In this document: piece after piece, positions 1-9,397 of the stretch
Position numbering within the stretch: position 1 is the first letter of the stretch
Layout of the letters: each line of letters opens with the position of its first letter
Origin: Bordetella genomosp. 5
GTDB taxonomy: Bacteria > Pseudomonadota > Gammaproteobacteria > Burkholderiales > Burkholderiaceae_B
Assembly (NCBI RefSeq): GCF_002261475.1
Contig: NZ_NEVN01000006.1
Span: 186,001-250,000 of the forward strand
Reading direction: 5' to 3'
DNA length: 64,000 bases
Made by a program: the position numbers and the translations under genes
Notes under the pieces: generated by a model
The model's input: the letters and a program-made list of their open reading frames with translations, nothing else
Told to the model about the DNA's origin: nothing
Databases searched by the model: none

Positions 1-13
1 CGAAGGTGTTGTG

Positions 14-39
14 GTAAAGTGACTTTACTGAACACTTTA
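14..39. promoter_or_regulatory. Palindromic operator upstream of the MarR gene
   Basis: A perfect inverted repeat, GTAAAGT-G-ACTTTAC, lies at 14-28. It overlaps a second one, TAAAGTG (15-21) with CACTTTA (33-39). The pair ends 5 bases before the MarR-type start codon at 45. MarR dimers bind palindromes of this size and commonly repress their own gene, so an autoregulatory operator is the natural reading. Binding is inferred, not shown. Confidence 0.5.
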
Positions 40-44
40 TCGAC

Positions 45-515
45 ATGACTACTCCTCGTCAATCTCAATCCGAACAGCGCTTTGCCGGAGATCCGGATCC
101 GGACGATCCGCTCATCGGCGCGCGCCTGCGCTTCTGCCTGACACAGGTCGAGCAACAGCTATGCGAGGCGCTCGCCGCGGCCGGCTTTGCCGACATTCAA
201 GTGGCCCACTTCAAGGTCTTTCGGTTTCCGCCACCGGAAAACGAGCGGCCCATCGATCTCGCGCAGCGCGCCGGCATGTCGAAACAGGCCATGAACTATC
301 TGCTGGTGCAGCTCGAAGAGGCCGGCTACCTCGTGCGTCACAGCATCGACGGCGCGTCCGCGCGTGTGGTGTCGCTCACCGAAAAGGGTTGGCGCGTGGC
401 CGAGCTGCAGCGTGCCACCGTGCGGGCCATCGAGCAGCAATGGGAGGCGCGGGTCGGGAGCGCGCGGTTCCAGACGTTTTATGCCGTGCTGAAGGACCTC
501 ACGGACGCCGCCTGA
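45..515 (+). CDS. MarR-family winged-helix transcriptional regulator
   Basis: A 156-residue protein of normal MarR length. A winged helix-turn-helix occupies about residues 55-120: the recognition-helix region reads AQRAGMSKQAMNYLLVQLEE and is followed by a wing with GYLVR and ARVVSLTEKG. The flanking helices would form the dimer interface. MarR proteins are cytoplasmic dimeric repressors released by small, often phenolic, ligands; the ligand here is unknown. No strong ribosome binding site precedes the ATG at 45, and the leader is short. A palindrome just upstream suggests autoregulation. The gene converges on the large autotransporter gene, so it has no obvious operon partner in the window; its targets may lie to the left. 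Confidence 0.85.
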   Translation: MTTPRQSQSEQRFAGDPDPDDPLIGARLRFCLTQVEQQLCEALAAAGFADIQVAHFKVFRFPPPENERPIDLAQRAGMSKQAMNYLLVQLEEAGYLVRHSIDGASARVVSLTEKGWRVAELQRATVRAIEQQWEARVGSARFQTFYAVLKDLTDAA

Positions 516-607
516 ATGGCGCCCGCCCGGACGGGCTAGCGCCCCGGGCGTACGCGGCGACAGCGCCCCGGGCGCAGCGAGGCCCGGAGCGCTGCCTTAC
601 GCCTCGA
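516..607. other. Convergent intergenic region with 13-nt direct repeat
   Basis: The short gap between the convergent MarR and autotransporter genes holds two copies of AGCGCCCCGGGCG (538-550 and 562-574). The GC-rich segments around them could fold into hairpins. There is no T-tract on either strand, so a bidirectional terminator is possible but not clear. Confidence 0.3.
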
Positions 608-3600
608 TCAGAAGCGCCAGCGCAGGTTCACCTGGGCGCCGTGTTCGCGGCTGTCCTTGGCGAGCTGGCCGGTATAGCTCACGCCCAGCGTGGTGGCGCG
701 GCCCACGGCGAGATCGGCGCCGAGTTCCAGCACGGCCGCGTCGCGGGCGATCGGCGCACCGGCCACCGTGAAGGCCTGACTGCCTTCGAAAGCCAGCCGC
801 GAGGTCGGCGTGACGTCGCCGAACAGATGGCGCCAACCGAGCATGGCGCTCAGCCGGCCCGCCAGCGTGCCCACGTCGACGTCCTGCGTGCCGCGCAGGC
901 CGAGGGTCGTGGTGGTCTGGGTGGTGCGCGTCGCGCTGCCGGACAGCGCGGCGGCACCACCCGATTCCGAGAACGCACGGCTGCGCAGGTCGCTCCAGGC
1001 CACGCCCACGAACGGCTCGAGCGTGGTGCGCGCCGTGGCGTCCCAGCGGTAGCCCAGCTCGGTGAAGAGCTGCGTGGTGCTCGCGCCGTATTCGGATTCG
1101 AGCTTGGCCGTCTGGCTGAGCGCGTTGCGCTCGGTCGAGATGTCGTGCCAGGTGTAGCCCGCGCCCAGCATCAGTTTCCACGCGCCGGGGCCGGCCTCGA
1201 ACGAACGGCCGCCATACAGCATTGCGGTATAGCTCGAGACGTCGGCGCGCGAGGCGCGCTCGCGGGTGTCGATGTGGCTGTCGGTGTAGCCCAGCGCCGC
1301 GCCGGCGCGCCAGCCCACGCCGACCGCATGGTCGGCACCGACGAACACGCCGCCCGTGCGCTCGCGCGTGCTCGCGGTGTTGCCGGTGCGGTCCTGCGTG
1401 CGCCAGTTGCCGAAGACCTCGGCCCAGGCGGGCTGGGCGTTGGAGCCGGGCAGCACGCTGGCCGAGGGCGCCGAGTCCGACACACCGGCCGCCGCGGTTG
1501 GCGCGCCGGGGCGCAGGCCGGCATCGAGATTGGCCCGCAGCTTGGAGAAAGACAGGTTGCGCGGTTGCGCCGCGCCCTGCGACAGCGAGCCCGTCACGCC
1601 CGCGTGAGCCTCGCCGGTCAGGCTGTTGAACACCGCCGGCGGCGCTCCTTCGGGCAGCAGCAGCACGAAATCATGCAGCGCCGAGCCGGCGGGCAGTGTT
1701 TCGAGGGCGGTGGCGACGGCGCGCTGATTGCGCGTCTGGGCCAGATCGGCAAACACGATCGGGCGCGTCGGCGCGGGTGGCGGCACCGGTTGCGCGGGCT
1801 CGCCCGGCAGCGGCGGCTCGGGGGGAGGCGGCGCGGGCGGCGGATCGACCGGGTCGACCGGATTCACGGGGTCGACCGGGATGGTCTTGCGCTCGAGCGA
1901 GAGCGCGACACGCTGCGCCTCGTAGTCGAGCTTGGGCACCAGATAGGCAAAATTCGACTGGACCGTCTTGAATTGCCCGGCCAGGGTGCCACTGGTGAGA
2001 ATCGTGTACTCGCGGCGCACGCCGAAGTCGCCGCCCGCACCCACGTGCAGCACCGAGCCGTCGAGGGTCGTGTGGCCGGTGACATCGATGCGATCGCTGT
2101 CGCTCGAATCGGGATCGGCCTCGACCTCGTACACCGACTTGGGCGCGAAGGTCAGGTCGCCGGCGACGGTGAGCGTACCGATGCTGTTGCCCGGCGCGAT
2201 GCGCGCGCCGTCCAGCAAGACGGTGGTGCCGACGGTGCCCGAGCCGCCGAGCGTGCCGCCGCTGGCGACCGTGATCGTGCCGCCCAACGCACCGCCCGCC
2301 GACGTGCCGACATTCAGGCGGCCGGCCTCCACGCGGGTGTTGCCCGCGAAGGCGCTGCTGTCGCCGGTCAGGGTGACCGCGCCCGAGCCCGTCTTGGAGA
2401 AGTTACCGGCGCCGCTGATCTGGCCCGCGTAGGTCGCCGTGCCGGTTTGCTCGAAGCGCAAGAGGCCGACCGGATCGATGGACACATTGCCCTGGAACCG
2501 GCCGGCGTCGGCCACCAGCATGCCCTGCAACAGATCCCAGTTGCCCGACGAGGTGCCGGTGAGCGTCAGCACGCCCGCCCCTGCCTTTTGCAGGGTACCG
2601 GTGTTGGTCACGCTACCCGCGAAGGTGCCCGGCAGGTCCTGCTCGAACACGACGGTGCCGGCATTGACGAGATCCCCGCGAATCGAGGCGGCATCGCCGA
2701 TCAGCGTGCCCTCGGTGACCCGCGTGTTGCCATAGGCTTGCGTGCCCGACAGACGCAGGGTGCCCAGGCCGGACTTGACCAGATCGCCGGTGCCGCTGAG
2801 CGGCTGCCCAATCGTGAACGTGTTGGCCGGGTCGGCGATATTGACGGTACCCCCCGCGGCGGTCCACTCGATGGGCCGGGCGATGCTGGTGAAGGTCGTG
2901 CCGGTGATCTCCAGCGTGCCGCCGGCGAATCGCAGCGCGGCGGCCGGATCGCCCAGGTTGCTGTCGCGCGCGACCGACAGGGTGCCGCCCGACAGCACGG
3001 TGCTGCCCGCATAGGTATTGGTGCCGGTGAGGGTGAGCTTGCCGCCCTCGGTCTTGTCGATGCCACCGGTGCCGGAGATCACGGTGCCGATGGTGGCACT
3101 CTCGTCGGCCAACACGCGGATCTCGCTGCCGGCGGGCTTGGTCTCGAGCGTGCCGGTGCCGCCGAGCGTGTAGCCGCTGGTGGTGAATTGCAGGCCGGCG
3201 AACGACTGCGTGCCCGCGACGGCGACGTTGCCGCCACCCGCCGTGGTGAAGGCGGCGTGGTTGCCCTGCCAATCGATCGGGATGGTGCCGCCGTCGTTGA
3301 ACCAGTTGGTCCCCGTGGTACTCCAGGTGGTCCCGCCCGCCCATTGTTGCAGCGTCTCGGCGCCACCCACGCCGATGCGCAGATCGATGACGTTCGGCAC
3401 GTCGTAGATCAGGCTGGCCGGCCCGGACAGGCCGGGGGCGATGGTGCCCATCTGCAGCGTGCCGGTGCGCGTGCCGTCATACCGAAGCACCCGGTAGTAG
3501 CCGAGGCCGGTGTGGTTCGCGGGATTGAGCAGGTCGAACGTCCCGTTGAGCGTCACATTGCCGCCGACGACGGTGGGCGCCGTGCCGAGATCGGGGCGCA

Positions 3601-6517
3601 GTGTGGTGGGCGCTTGCCCGAGCGTGTACGCGACGGTGGCGCCACTCGCCACCGACAGGTCGCGCGTCACGCTGAGCCCGGAGGACGTACCGAGTTGCAG
3701 CGTGCCACCGGCTTCGAGCGTGGCACTGCCGACGACGCCGCTGCCTGTTAGTTGGGCACCTGCCTGCACCCGCACGTCGCTGCTCGTGACGCCAATGACG
3801 CGGAGCTCGCCGCCCGCCACCCGGATCTGGCCGGTATGCGCGGTCGACAGGCCGTTCAGGGTCAGCCTGTTCGACCCCGTCTTGACCAGGTCGCCAGCAC
3901 CGGCGAACGAGCCCGAGAAGAGGGCGGGGGCGTTGTCGTCGCCTACGGTGAGCAGGCCGATGTTCGTGATGTTGCCGGCGCCGGACAGACTGCCCACCGT
4001 CTGCGTTGTGCCATTCATGTCGAACGTCGACAGGGTGGCAACGCCGAAGGCGCCGGTGCCGAGCACGTTGTCGGCGCCCGCCGTCAGGACGCCATCGCCC
4101 ACGGTGGTGCCTCCGGTGTGCTCGTTCGCACCGCTCAGGAGAACCCGGCCACTCGTACTGATCGACCCCGTGCCGCTGATGACGCCGGCAAAGGTCTCCT
4201 GGGTGTGGCCGCCGAAATAGAGCGTGTTGGCGCCGATGAGAACGCGGGAGCCGCTCACGCCGGACAGCGCGTTCAGCGTGCGTGCGCCCGGTGCGCTGAG
4301 ATCCAGGGTGCTGGTGCCGCGGTTGATCGCGACGCGCGTGCTCGCCGACAGGCTGCCGCCGGGCGCCAGCGTGACATCGCCGTTGTCGATGACCAGGCCG
4401 CCGGTCGCGTTGGCGCCACTCAGCGTCAGCGTGCCGGCGCCTCGCTTGACGATGCTGCCGGTGCCGGTCGAGGTGCCCGCGAAGGTGGCGGGATCGGCCT
4501 GGTTCACGATCAGGTTGTTCGCGCCCAGCCGCAAGGTGCTACCCGCCACGCCGGACAGCGCGCCGATCTCGCGGGCGCCGCCCGCCGCGGTGAGGTCGAG
4601 CGCCGCGCCGGCGCCGTCGAGCGTGACCGGCTGCCCGGGAGTCAGGGAGCCTACGCCGCTCAGGGCGAGCGTGCCGCCCCGGATCACGGTGCCGCCGGTG
4701 TAGGCTTGCGTATCCAGCAGCGTCAGGGTGCCCGTGCCGAGTTTCAGCAGGCCGCCCGTGCCGGTGATCCGGCCGCCAAACGTGGAGCTCGAGGTCGAGT
4801 CGACGGAGAGCCGATGGACGCCAGCCCTGACCTCGGCGCCGCCGGTCCCCGACAAATTGGAGAGTGTTGGCGCCGCGACCGCCTGCGACAGATCCAGGAT
4901 CGAGGTCGAACTCGTCAACGACACCGGCGCCGTGCTGCTCAGTCGGCCCGCGCCCTCGACGCGCAGCGTGCCCGACGCCACCACCACGCCGCCGGTCGAC
5001 GTCATGTCGCCCAGCAGCGTCGTCGTGCCCGCGCCGGCTTTGGTGAAGACGCCGGTGCCCGAGATGGGGCCTGACAGGCTGAAGTCCCCAGTACTCCTGA
5101 CCTCAAGATTGCTGGCGGCATTCAAGGTCAGCGCGTTGTCCACGTTCAAGCCCGACAGCACGTCGAGGCTGGCGTCGCCGGCGGCAGTCAGTGCGCCGGT
5201 GCCGATCGAGCGATTGGTAAAGACGTAAAGGTTGCTGTTCTGCAGCAGCGTGCCACCCGAGTAGAAGTTGGCCTTGTACAGATACAGGGTGCCCGAGCCG
5301 GTGCGCGTGAGCTGGCCGGTCCCGGACACTTGGCCGTTCACGGTGAAGGTGCCCTCGCCGAACGTCAGCCCGCCCGTCTGCAGGTCGATGTCCTGCGTCA
5401 GGTCTAGCGGAAAAAAGGTACTGCCGTTGATCAAGGTGCCCCCGGTGCCGCGGACGCTGGTGCTGGCGTCCCCCAGCGCGGCCGAGTCCGTGATGATCGC
5501 GGTGCCGCGCAGCGTGGTCTCGGTAACGTTGGGCATCGAGCCCGAGAGCGTCCAGGCGCCGCTATCGACATTGAGCTTGTCGAAATTCACAAAATTGCCG
5601 AGCGCGATGGCGCCGTCGGTCCCGGTGCCCGCGCTCAACTCGAGCGTGTTGTTGCCGGCCGCGCCGCCGTCCACCTTGCCGGCCGCCGCAAAATCGATCC
5701 GATGCGCGCCGGCGCCGACGGTGGTGGTGTAGCTCGATGCCGTGCCCCCGCCGCTCTCCACGCTGGATCCCGTTTTGGCGACGAACCGGTTGCCGCCCGT
5801 CGCGCCGAGCGACACGCTACCGATGATGGTGCCGCCGTTGGTAAAGGTGTTGCCCGGCGCAGATCCGCCCAGGCCGACGCGGCCGATGATGGTGCCGTTA
5901 TTCGTCACCAGCACCTGGGCGCCGCCGGTGGCGGCCACGGCGATGGCGTCCGCGTCCGCGATGCCCGTAACACCGACCCGGGGTCGGGCGCTGATCGTGC
6001 CACCGTTGAAAATCGTGGTCCGGCCTTGATTGCCCGCGCGCTGGTTATGGATCACGACCGCGGCCGTGCTCGGGGACGTCGCGCTGTTATAGGCGTTCGA
6101 GATCGTCCCGGCCTGATAGTTGAACAGGCTCTTTGTGCTGGCCGTATCGCTCTGCATTGTCACGCCCGCCATACTGGGCACGGAGCTCAGGGATCCGGAT
6201 GCTTGCGGATTGATCGACCCGTAGTTGGTGACGGATGTGCCGGTGCCCGACAGATCGAGGGGGTTGAGCATGCCCGACTGGCTTGCGCTCAACGTCACGC
6301 CCTGGTTGACCCTGATGCTCACCTCGTCGAGGGCACTGGCGTAATTCGGTTGCAGCGGGTCCGTCGAATCACAGATCACATCCGTGCCGCCTGCCGCCGT
6401 ATCGTCGCAGGCTGCCCACGCGGGTGCGCCGGCCACGGCGGCGATCGCCGCGCACAAGCTGGACAGGGCAAAGTGCCTGACCTCACGGGAGGTCGGGCGG
6501 GCGGCGAAGGAAGACAT
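608..6517 (-). CDS. Large type Va autotransporter with PATR repeats
   Basis: A 1969-residue monomeric autotransporter. The N-terminus has a long Sec signal (about residues 1-36, ending APAWA). The passenger has many repeats of the form GTGxLxKxGxGTLTLxGxxxYxGxTxxxxGTL, which is the passenger-associated transport repeat (PATR) of beta-helical autotransporters. A proline-rich linker (PPPAPPPPEPPLPG) at about residue 1555 leads to the C-terminal beta-barrel (about 1690-1969), which ends in the aromatic RWRF signature recognised by the Bam complex. The passenger should be displayed on or shed from the cell surface. A GGAG box sits 8 bases before the ATG. The passenger's binding target cannot be told from sequence. 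It stands alone, convergent with the MarR gene. Confidence 0.92.
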   Translation of the reverse strand: MSSFAARPTSREVRHFALSSLCAAIAAVAGAPAWAACDDTAAGGTDVICDSTDPLQPNYASALDEVSIRVNQGVTLSASQSGMLNPLDLSGTGTSVTNYGSINPQASGSLSSVPSMAGVTMQSDTASTKSLFNYQAGTISNAYNSATSPSTAAVVIHNQRAGNQGRTTIFNGGTISARPRVGVTGIADADAIAVAATGGAQVLVTNNGTIIGRVGLGGSAPGNTFTNGGTIIGSVSLGATGGNRFVAKTGSSVESGGGTASSYTTTVGAGAHRIDFAAAGKVDGGAAGNNTLELSAGTGTDGAIALGNFVNFDKLNVDSGAWTLSGSMPNVTETTLRGTAIITDSAALGDASTSVRGTGGTLINGSTFFPLDLTQDIDLQTGGLTFGEGTFTVNGQVSGTGQLTRTGSGTLYLYKANFYSGGTLLQNSNLYVFTNRSIGTGALTAAGDASLDVLSGLNVDNALTLNAASNLEVRSTGDFSLSGPISGTGVFTKAGAGTTTLLGDMTSTGGVVVASGTLRVEGAGRLSSTAPVSLTSSTSILDLSQAVAAPTLSNLSGTGGAEVRAGVHRLSVDSTSSSTFGGRITGTGGLLKLGTGTLTLLDTQAYTGGTVIRGGTLALSGVGSLTPGQPVTLDGAGAALDLTAAGGAREIGALSGVAGSTLRLGANNLIVNQADPATFAGTSTGTGSIVKRGAGTLTLSGANATGGLVIDNGDVTLAPGGSLSASTRVAINRGTSTLDLSAPGARTLNALSGVSGSRVLIGANTLYFGGHTQETFAGVISGTGSISTSGRVLLSGANEHTGGTTVGDGVLTAGADNVLGTGAFGVATLSTFDMNGTTQTVGSLSGAGNITNIGLLTVGDDNAPALFSGSFAGAGDLVKTGSNRLTLNGLSTAHTGQIRVAGGELRVIGVTSSDVRVQAGAQLTGSGVVGSATLEAGGTLQLGTSSGLSVTRDLSVASGATVAYTLGQAPTTLRPDLGTAPTVVGGNVTLNGTFDLLNPANHTGLGYYRVLRYDGTRTGTLQMGTIAPGLSGPASLIYDVPNVIDLRIGVGGAETLQQWAGGTTWSTTGTNWFNDGGTIPIDWQGNHAAFTTAGGGNVAVAGTQSFAGLQFTTSGYTLGGTGTLETKPAGSEIRVLADESATIGTVISGTGGIDKTEGGKLTLTGTNTYAGSTVLSGGTLSVARDSNLGDPAAALRFAGGTLEITGTTFTSIARPIEWTAAGGTVNIADPANTFTIGQPLSGTGDLVKSGLGTLRLSGTQAYGNTRVTEGTLIGDAASIRGDLVNAGTVVFEQDLPGTFAGSVTNTGTLQKAGAGVLTLTGTSSGNWDLLQGMLVADAGRFQGNVSIDPVGLLRFEQTGTATYAGQISGAGNFSKTGSGAVTLTGDSSAFAGNTRVEAGRLNVGTSAGGALGGTITVASGGTLGGSGTVGTTVLLDGARIAPGNSIGTLTVAGDLTFAPKSVYEVEADPDSSDSDRIDVTGHTTLDGSVLHVGAGGDFGVRREYTILTSGTLAGQFKTVQSNFAYLVPKLDYEAQRVALSLERKTIPVDPVNPVDPVDPPPAPPPPEPPLPGEPAQPVPPPAPTRPIVFADLAQTRNQRAVATALETLPAGSALHDFVLLLPEGAPPAVFNSLTGEAHAGVTGSLSQGAAQPRNLSFSKLRANLDAGLRPGAPTAAAGVSDSAPSASVLPGSNAQPAWAEVFGNWRTQDRTGNTASTRERTGGVFVGADHAVGVGWRAGAALGYTDSHIDTRERASRADVSSYTAMLYGGRSFEAGPGAWKLMLGAGYTWHDISTERNALSQTAKLESEYGASTTQLFTELGYRWDATARTTLEPFVGVAWSDLRSRAFSESGGAAALSGSATRTTQTTTTLGLRGTQDVDVGTLAGRLSAMLGWRHLFGDVTPTSRLAFEGSQAFTVAGAPIARDAAVLELGADLAVGRATTLGVSYTGQLAKDSREHGAQVNLRWRF

Positions 6518-6876
6518 GCTTCGGACTCCAGGGGCGGCGAGCAGCGCTCACCAGATGGAATAAAGACAGGGGGGAGCTACGCGCCGTGCACCAGCGCAGA
6601 GCAAAGTGACCGTGATATTACGGTAAGTAACTCGGACTAAGGATTGGTTCCACGCGGGGCGGCTTGCTTTCTGACAAATAAATGAACAAAAGAGGCCGGG
6701 TTGGCGCGGCCGTGCGGACGGACGCCGAGCGTCGCCCATGCGCGCGGGCGGACGCCCCATGCCTCCCTGTTTGTTCGCTTGAGCCCGACGCTGCAGCGGG
6801 GCGGCTCACCGACGGTTGCAACCCGAGCCTCCCGCATCGGGGAAAATTGGGGGCGCACCCTCTGCAAGGACACTCG

Positions 6877-8199
6877 ATGCCCGTCTCGCCCGACCGCTAT
6901 CCCGCCCGCCTGTCCCGGCCGCTTGCGCTCGCCATCGCGCTCATCCTCGGCGCCGCCGGGACCGCCATCGCCGATTCCGGGCGCGCCGGCCCTGGCGCGA
7001 CGGCCTCGTCAGGCACTGGAGCTGCGCGTGTGAGCGCCGCCACCTTGTCAAGCAGCGGGCCTGCGCGTCCCAGCGCTGCGGCCTCGTCCGGCAGCGAGCC
7101 GACCCGTCTCGACGCAGCCGCCTCATCAGGCAGCGAGCCGGCGAATCCCGACGCGGCCCTGGACGACGTCATGCGCCGCTATCTGCAAGCTCAGGAGGGT
7201 GAAGACAAGACCGCCGCCACGATCGCGCTGAACCAGCACCTGCGCACGGCACCCGCCTTCAAACCCCGTCCGCAGCAGGGGCTGACCTTGCCCGAGGCCT
7301 TGGTCCAGGCGCTGGCGGCGGACGTGGCCGCCCCGGTGCCGGAGGGGCGCCGCTACGGCCTCATCGGCATCATCATCCTGCTCGACGCGCCGGGGCGCGC
7401 GCGCATGGCCGACGCGGCGCTGACCGGACTGCGCCAGGCGCAAAACGATTCCGACAGGGCGTTTTCGCGCACGGCCCTGTCGGCGGCCTCCCGCAAAACG
7501 CCCGAGCTCCTCCTATCGGCGATCCGGAATTCCAGCGACGAACGCCTGCTCGGCGACCTCGCCGAAACCGCACGCGGGATCGCGCTGCCCGACGACGTGC
7601 GCCGCAAGCTCGACGCCACGGGCGCCGCGTCATCCTCGCTCGCCATCCAGGTGCAGATCGCCCAGACCCTGGGACCGGACGCCTCGGGCTACGACGACGT
7701 GGTGCGCAAGGTGATCGCCGACCTGAAACAAGCCGCGTCGGATCCGGAGCGAGAGCGCCTCATGGTGACACTCAGCCGCTTTCCGCAGCGCGGCGATACG
7801 GTGCGGCCGGCCTTGATCGAGGCCGCGGGGCAGGCTACGAAGCCGTCCCGCGTGTCATGGCGCGCGATCGCGCAGACGGGCCCGGAGGGCATCCGCTACC
7901 TCGCCACCTCCATCAAGTCCGCATCGTCCACGGATAGGCTCGTCGACCAGGCCGTCATGATGGCCTCGGTCGCGGCCGAAACCTGGCCCTTGCCCGAGGA
8001 TGTCACCCGAGAAGTGATCGAAGCGTCGGCCGCGGCCTGGCTGCGCAGCGACGACCCGCTGCTGCGCTCGACAGTCAGCTGGCTGCTGGTTCGTTCCGGT
8101 CCGGCCGCGGTGGCGCCGGTCAGAGCCGCGCTCGCCGGCGCCCGGCCGAGCGAGGCGCGCAGCGAGTTGGCGGCGGTGTTGGGCCAGTTGCAGCCCTAG
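6877..8199 (+). CDS. Secreted protein of unknown function, helical-repeat-like
   Basis: The ATG at 6877 is preferred over the longer frame because AAGGA lies 6 bases upstream and a signal peptide (about residues 12-32, ALAIALILGAAGTAIA) follows. The mature 400-odd residues begin with four near-copies of a 13-residue Ala/Ser/Gly-rich unit (residues 43-94). The rest is rich in alpha-helical Leu/Ala segments with regularly spaced charged turns, which resembles a HEAT/ARM-type repeat protein. I recognise no enzymatic motif. It probably acts in the periplasm. It is transcribed away from the autotransporter and converges on the GGDEF gene; no partner gene is evident. The function is unknown. Confidence 0.7.
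   Translation: MPVSPDRYPARLSRPLALAIALILGAAGTAIADSGRAGPGATASSGTGAARVSAATLSSSGPARPSAAASSGSEPTRLDAAASSGSEPANPDAALDDVMRRYLQAQEGEDKTAATIALNQHLRTAPAFKPRPQQGLTLPEALVQALAADVAAPVPEGRRYGLIGIIILLDAPGRARMADAALTGLRQAQNDSDRAFSRTALSAASRKTPELLLSAIRNSSDERLLGDLAETARGIALPDDVRRKLDATGAASSSLAIQVQIAQTLGPDASGYDDVVRKVIADLKQAASDPERERLMVTLSRFPQRGDTVRPALIEAAGQATKPSRVSWRAIAQTGPEGIRYLATSIKSASSTDRLVDQAVMMASVAAETWPLPEDVTREVIEASAAAWLRSDDPLLRSTVSWLLVRSGPAAVAPVRAALAGARPSEARSELAAVLGQLQP
7003..7158 (+). repeat. Four tandem 39-nt coding repeats
   Basis: Residues 43-94 of the secreted protein are four in-frame 13-residue units ending in AA. The last two are near-identical (ASSGSEPTRLDAA, ASSGSEPANPDAA). The unit length is a multiple of three, so copy-number change would lengthen a flexible N-terminal linker without breaking the frame. 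Confidence 0.75.
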
Positions 8200-8278
8200 C
8201 GCGGACTCGGACCGGCCTCGAACGAGACCCGTCGCGGGCCGAGTGCCCCTGCACGCGGCGCAGTCTCAGCCGTCGAAA

Positions 8279-9226
8279 TCAGGCCGGCAACGCCACGTGC
8301 TCGACCCGGTCTCGGCCGTTGTTCTTGGCGAGATAGAGCTGCTCGTCCACCGCCTTGATGAAGCCGGCGCGAGTGGCGTGGCCGTTGGGCATGACGGTGC
8401 CCGCGCCGATGCTCATCGTGACCCTCCGGCCATGCGGGGACAGGGCATGCACGATGGCCTTTTTCTGCAGCAGCCGCTGGCAGCGTTCCGCGACCTTCAT
8501 CGCCAGCGCCTGATCGGCCTCGGGCAGCAGCACCACGAACTCTTCGCCGCCGTAGCGGGCCACCAGGTCACGCGGGCCGTCCAGCGCCAGGCTCAGGACC
8601 TGCGCAATCTCAATGAGGCAGTTGTCGCCCTGGGTGTGGCCATACAGATCGTTGTATTGCTTGAAGAAATCGACATCGAACATCAGGATCGACAAGGGCG
8701 TGCGCGCGGCGGCGGCGCGGTCCCATTCCAGTTCGAAACTGCCGTCGAAGCGGCGCCGGTTGGCGATGTTGGTCAGCCCGTCCTTGAACGACAGCACCTC
8801 CAGCTCCTTTTGCAGGCTGAGCAGCTTCTCCTCGGTTTTCTTGCGTTCGGTGATGTCGAACATGAAGCCGATCAGCGCCTCGACCTCGCCGGCGTCATTG
8901 CGCACCACGTGCACCACGTCGCGAATCCAGACGTAGCCGTTGTCTTTAGTCAGCGCGCGGTAGTCGGCCTCGTGGTCGACGCCTGCCCGGGATTGGCTGA
9001 CGCAGAAATTGACCACATATTCCCGGTCCTCGGGATGCATGCGCATCGCCCAGTCTTCGACGGTGGCCCAGCTTTCGGTGCTCCAACCGAGCAGGGCCTC
9101 GATCTGCGGGCCGATATAGGCGAACTTCATGGTGGCCCAATCGAGCTTCCAGGGAATGGCTTTGGTCGACTCCAGCAGGGTGCGGTAGACCGCGTGGTCT
9201 TCGAAAATCGGGTTTACGTCGGTCAT
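8279..9226 (-). CDS. PAS-GGDEF diguanylate cyclase
   Basis: A 315-residue cytoplasmic signalling protein. A PAS domain of the PAS_3 type fills about residues 10-130; it has WKLDWATMKFAYIGPQ and ends in the FDITERKKTEEKL linker typical of PAS-to-output junctions. A coiled linker leads to a GGDEF domain with an intact GGEEF active-site motif, so synthesis of cyclic-di-GMP from GTP is expected. The usual RxxD inhibitory site upstream of GGEEF reads GPRD, so product inhibition is probably absent. The start at 9226 (MTDVNP) is chosen because GAGAG lies just upstream and the PAS fold begins soon after; a longer frame adds 27 unconvincing residues. It is transcribed divergently from the two-component genes. 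Confidence 0.9.
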   Translation of the reverse strand: MTDVNPIFEDHAVYRTLLESTKAIPWKLDWATMKFAYIGPQIEALLGWSTESWATVEDWAMRMHPEDREYVVNFCVSQSRAGVDHEADYRALTKDNGYVWIRDVVHVVRNDAGEVEALIGFMFDITERKKTEEKLLSLQKELEVLSFKDGLTNIANRRRFDGSFELEWDRAAAARTPLSILMFDVDFFKQYNDLYGHTQGDNCLIEIAQVLSLALDGPRDLVARYGGEEFVVLLPEADQALAMKVAERCQRLLQKKAIVHALSPHGRRVTMSIGAGTVMPNGHATRAGFIKAVDEQLYLAKNNGRDRVEHVALPA

Positions 9227-9359
9227 GCACTCGCTCTCATCGATCGGATAACGGCGCCATGCCAGGCGCGCGGCGCGGACCCCGGGCACTGCGCCGGGGC
9301 AAGCCATTCTGAGTCGGTCGCACGCGCCGCGCCATCACGGGAAACCCGCGCTCGCGCGG

Positions 9360-9391
9360 CTTAAGATTCGCTTCATCCTCTCGCGTATAGT
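9360..9391 (+). promoter_or_regulatory. Candidate promoter and QseB/PmrA-like box of the response regulator gene
   Basis: CTTAAG (9360-9365), five bases, then CTTCAT (9371-9376) resembles the direct-repeat box bound by PmrA/QseB-type OmpR regulators. It is followed by TATAGT (9386-9391), a good -10 hexamer. The expected start of transcription falls on or next to the A of the ATG at 9398. This fits an autoregulated and possibly leaderless transcript. Confidence 0.45.
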
Positions 9392-9397
9392 CCAGGC

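Noticed and set aside
161-3751. 1196-residue rightward frame antisense to the first autotransporter
   Set aside because: It is Arg/Ala/Gly-rich, has no domain or start signal, and mirrors the codon pattern of the real gene on the other strand.
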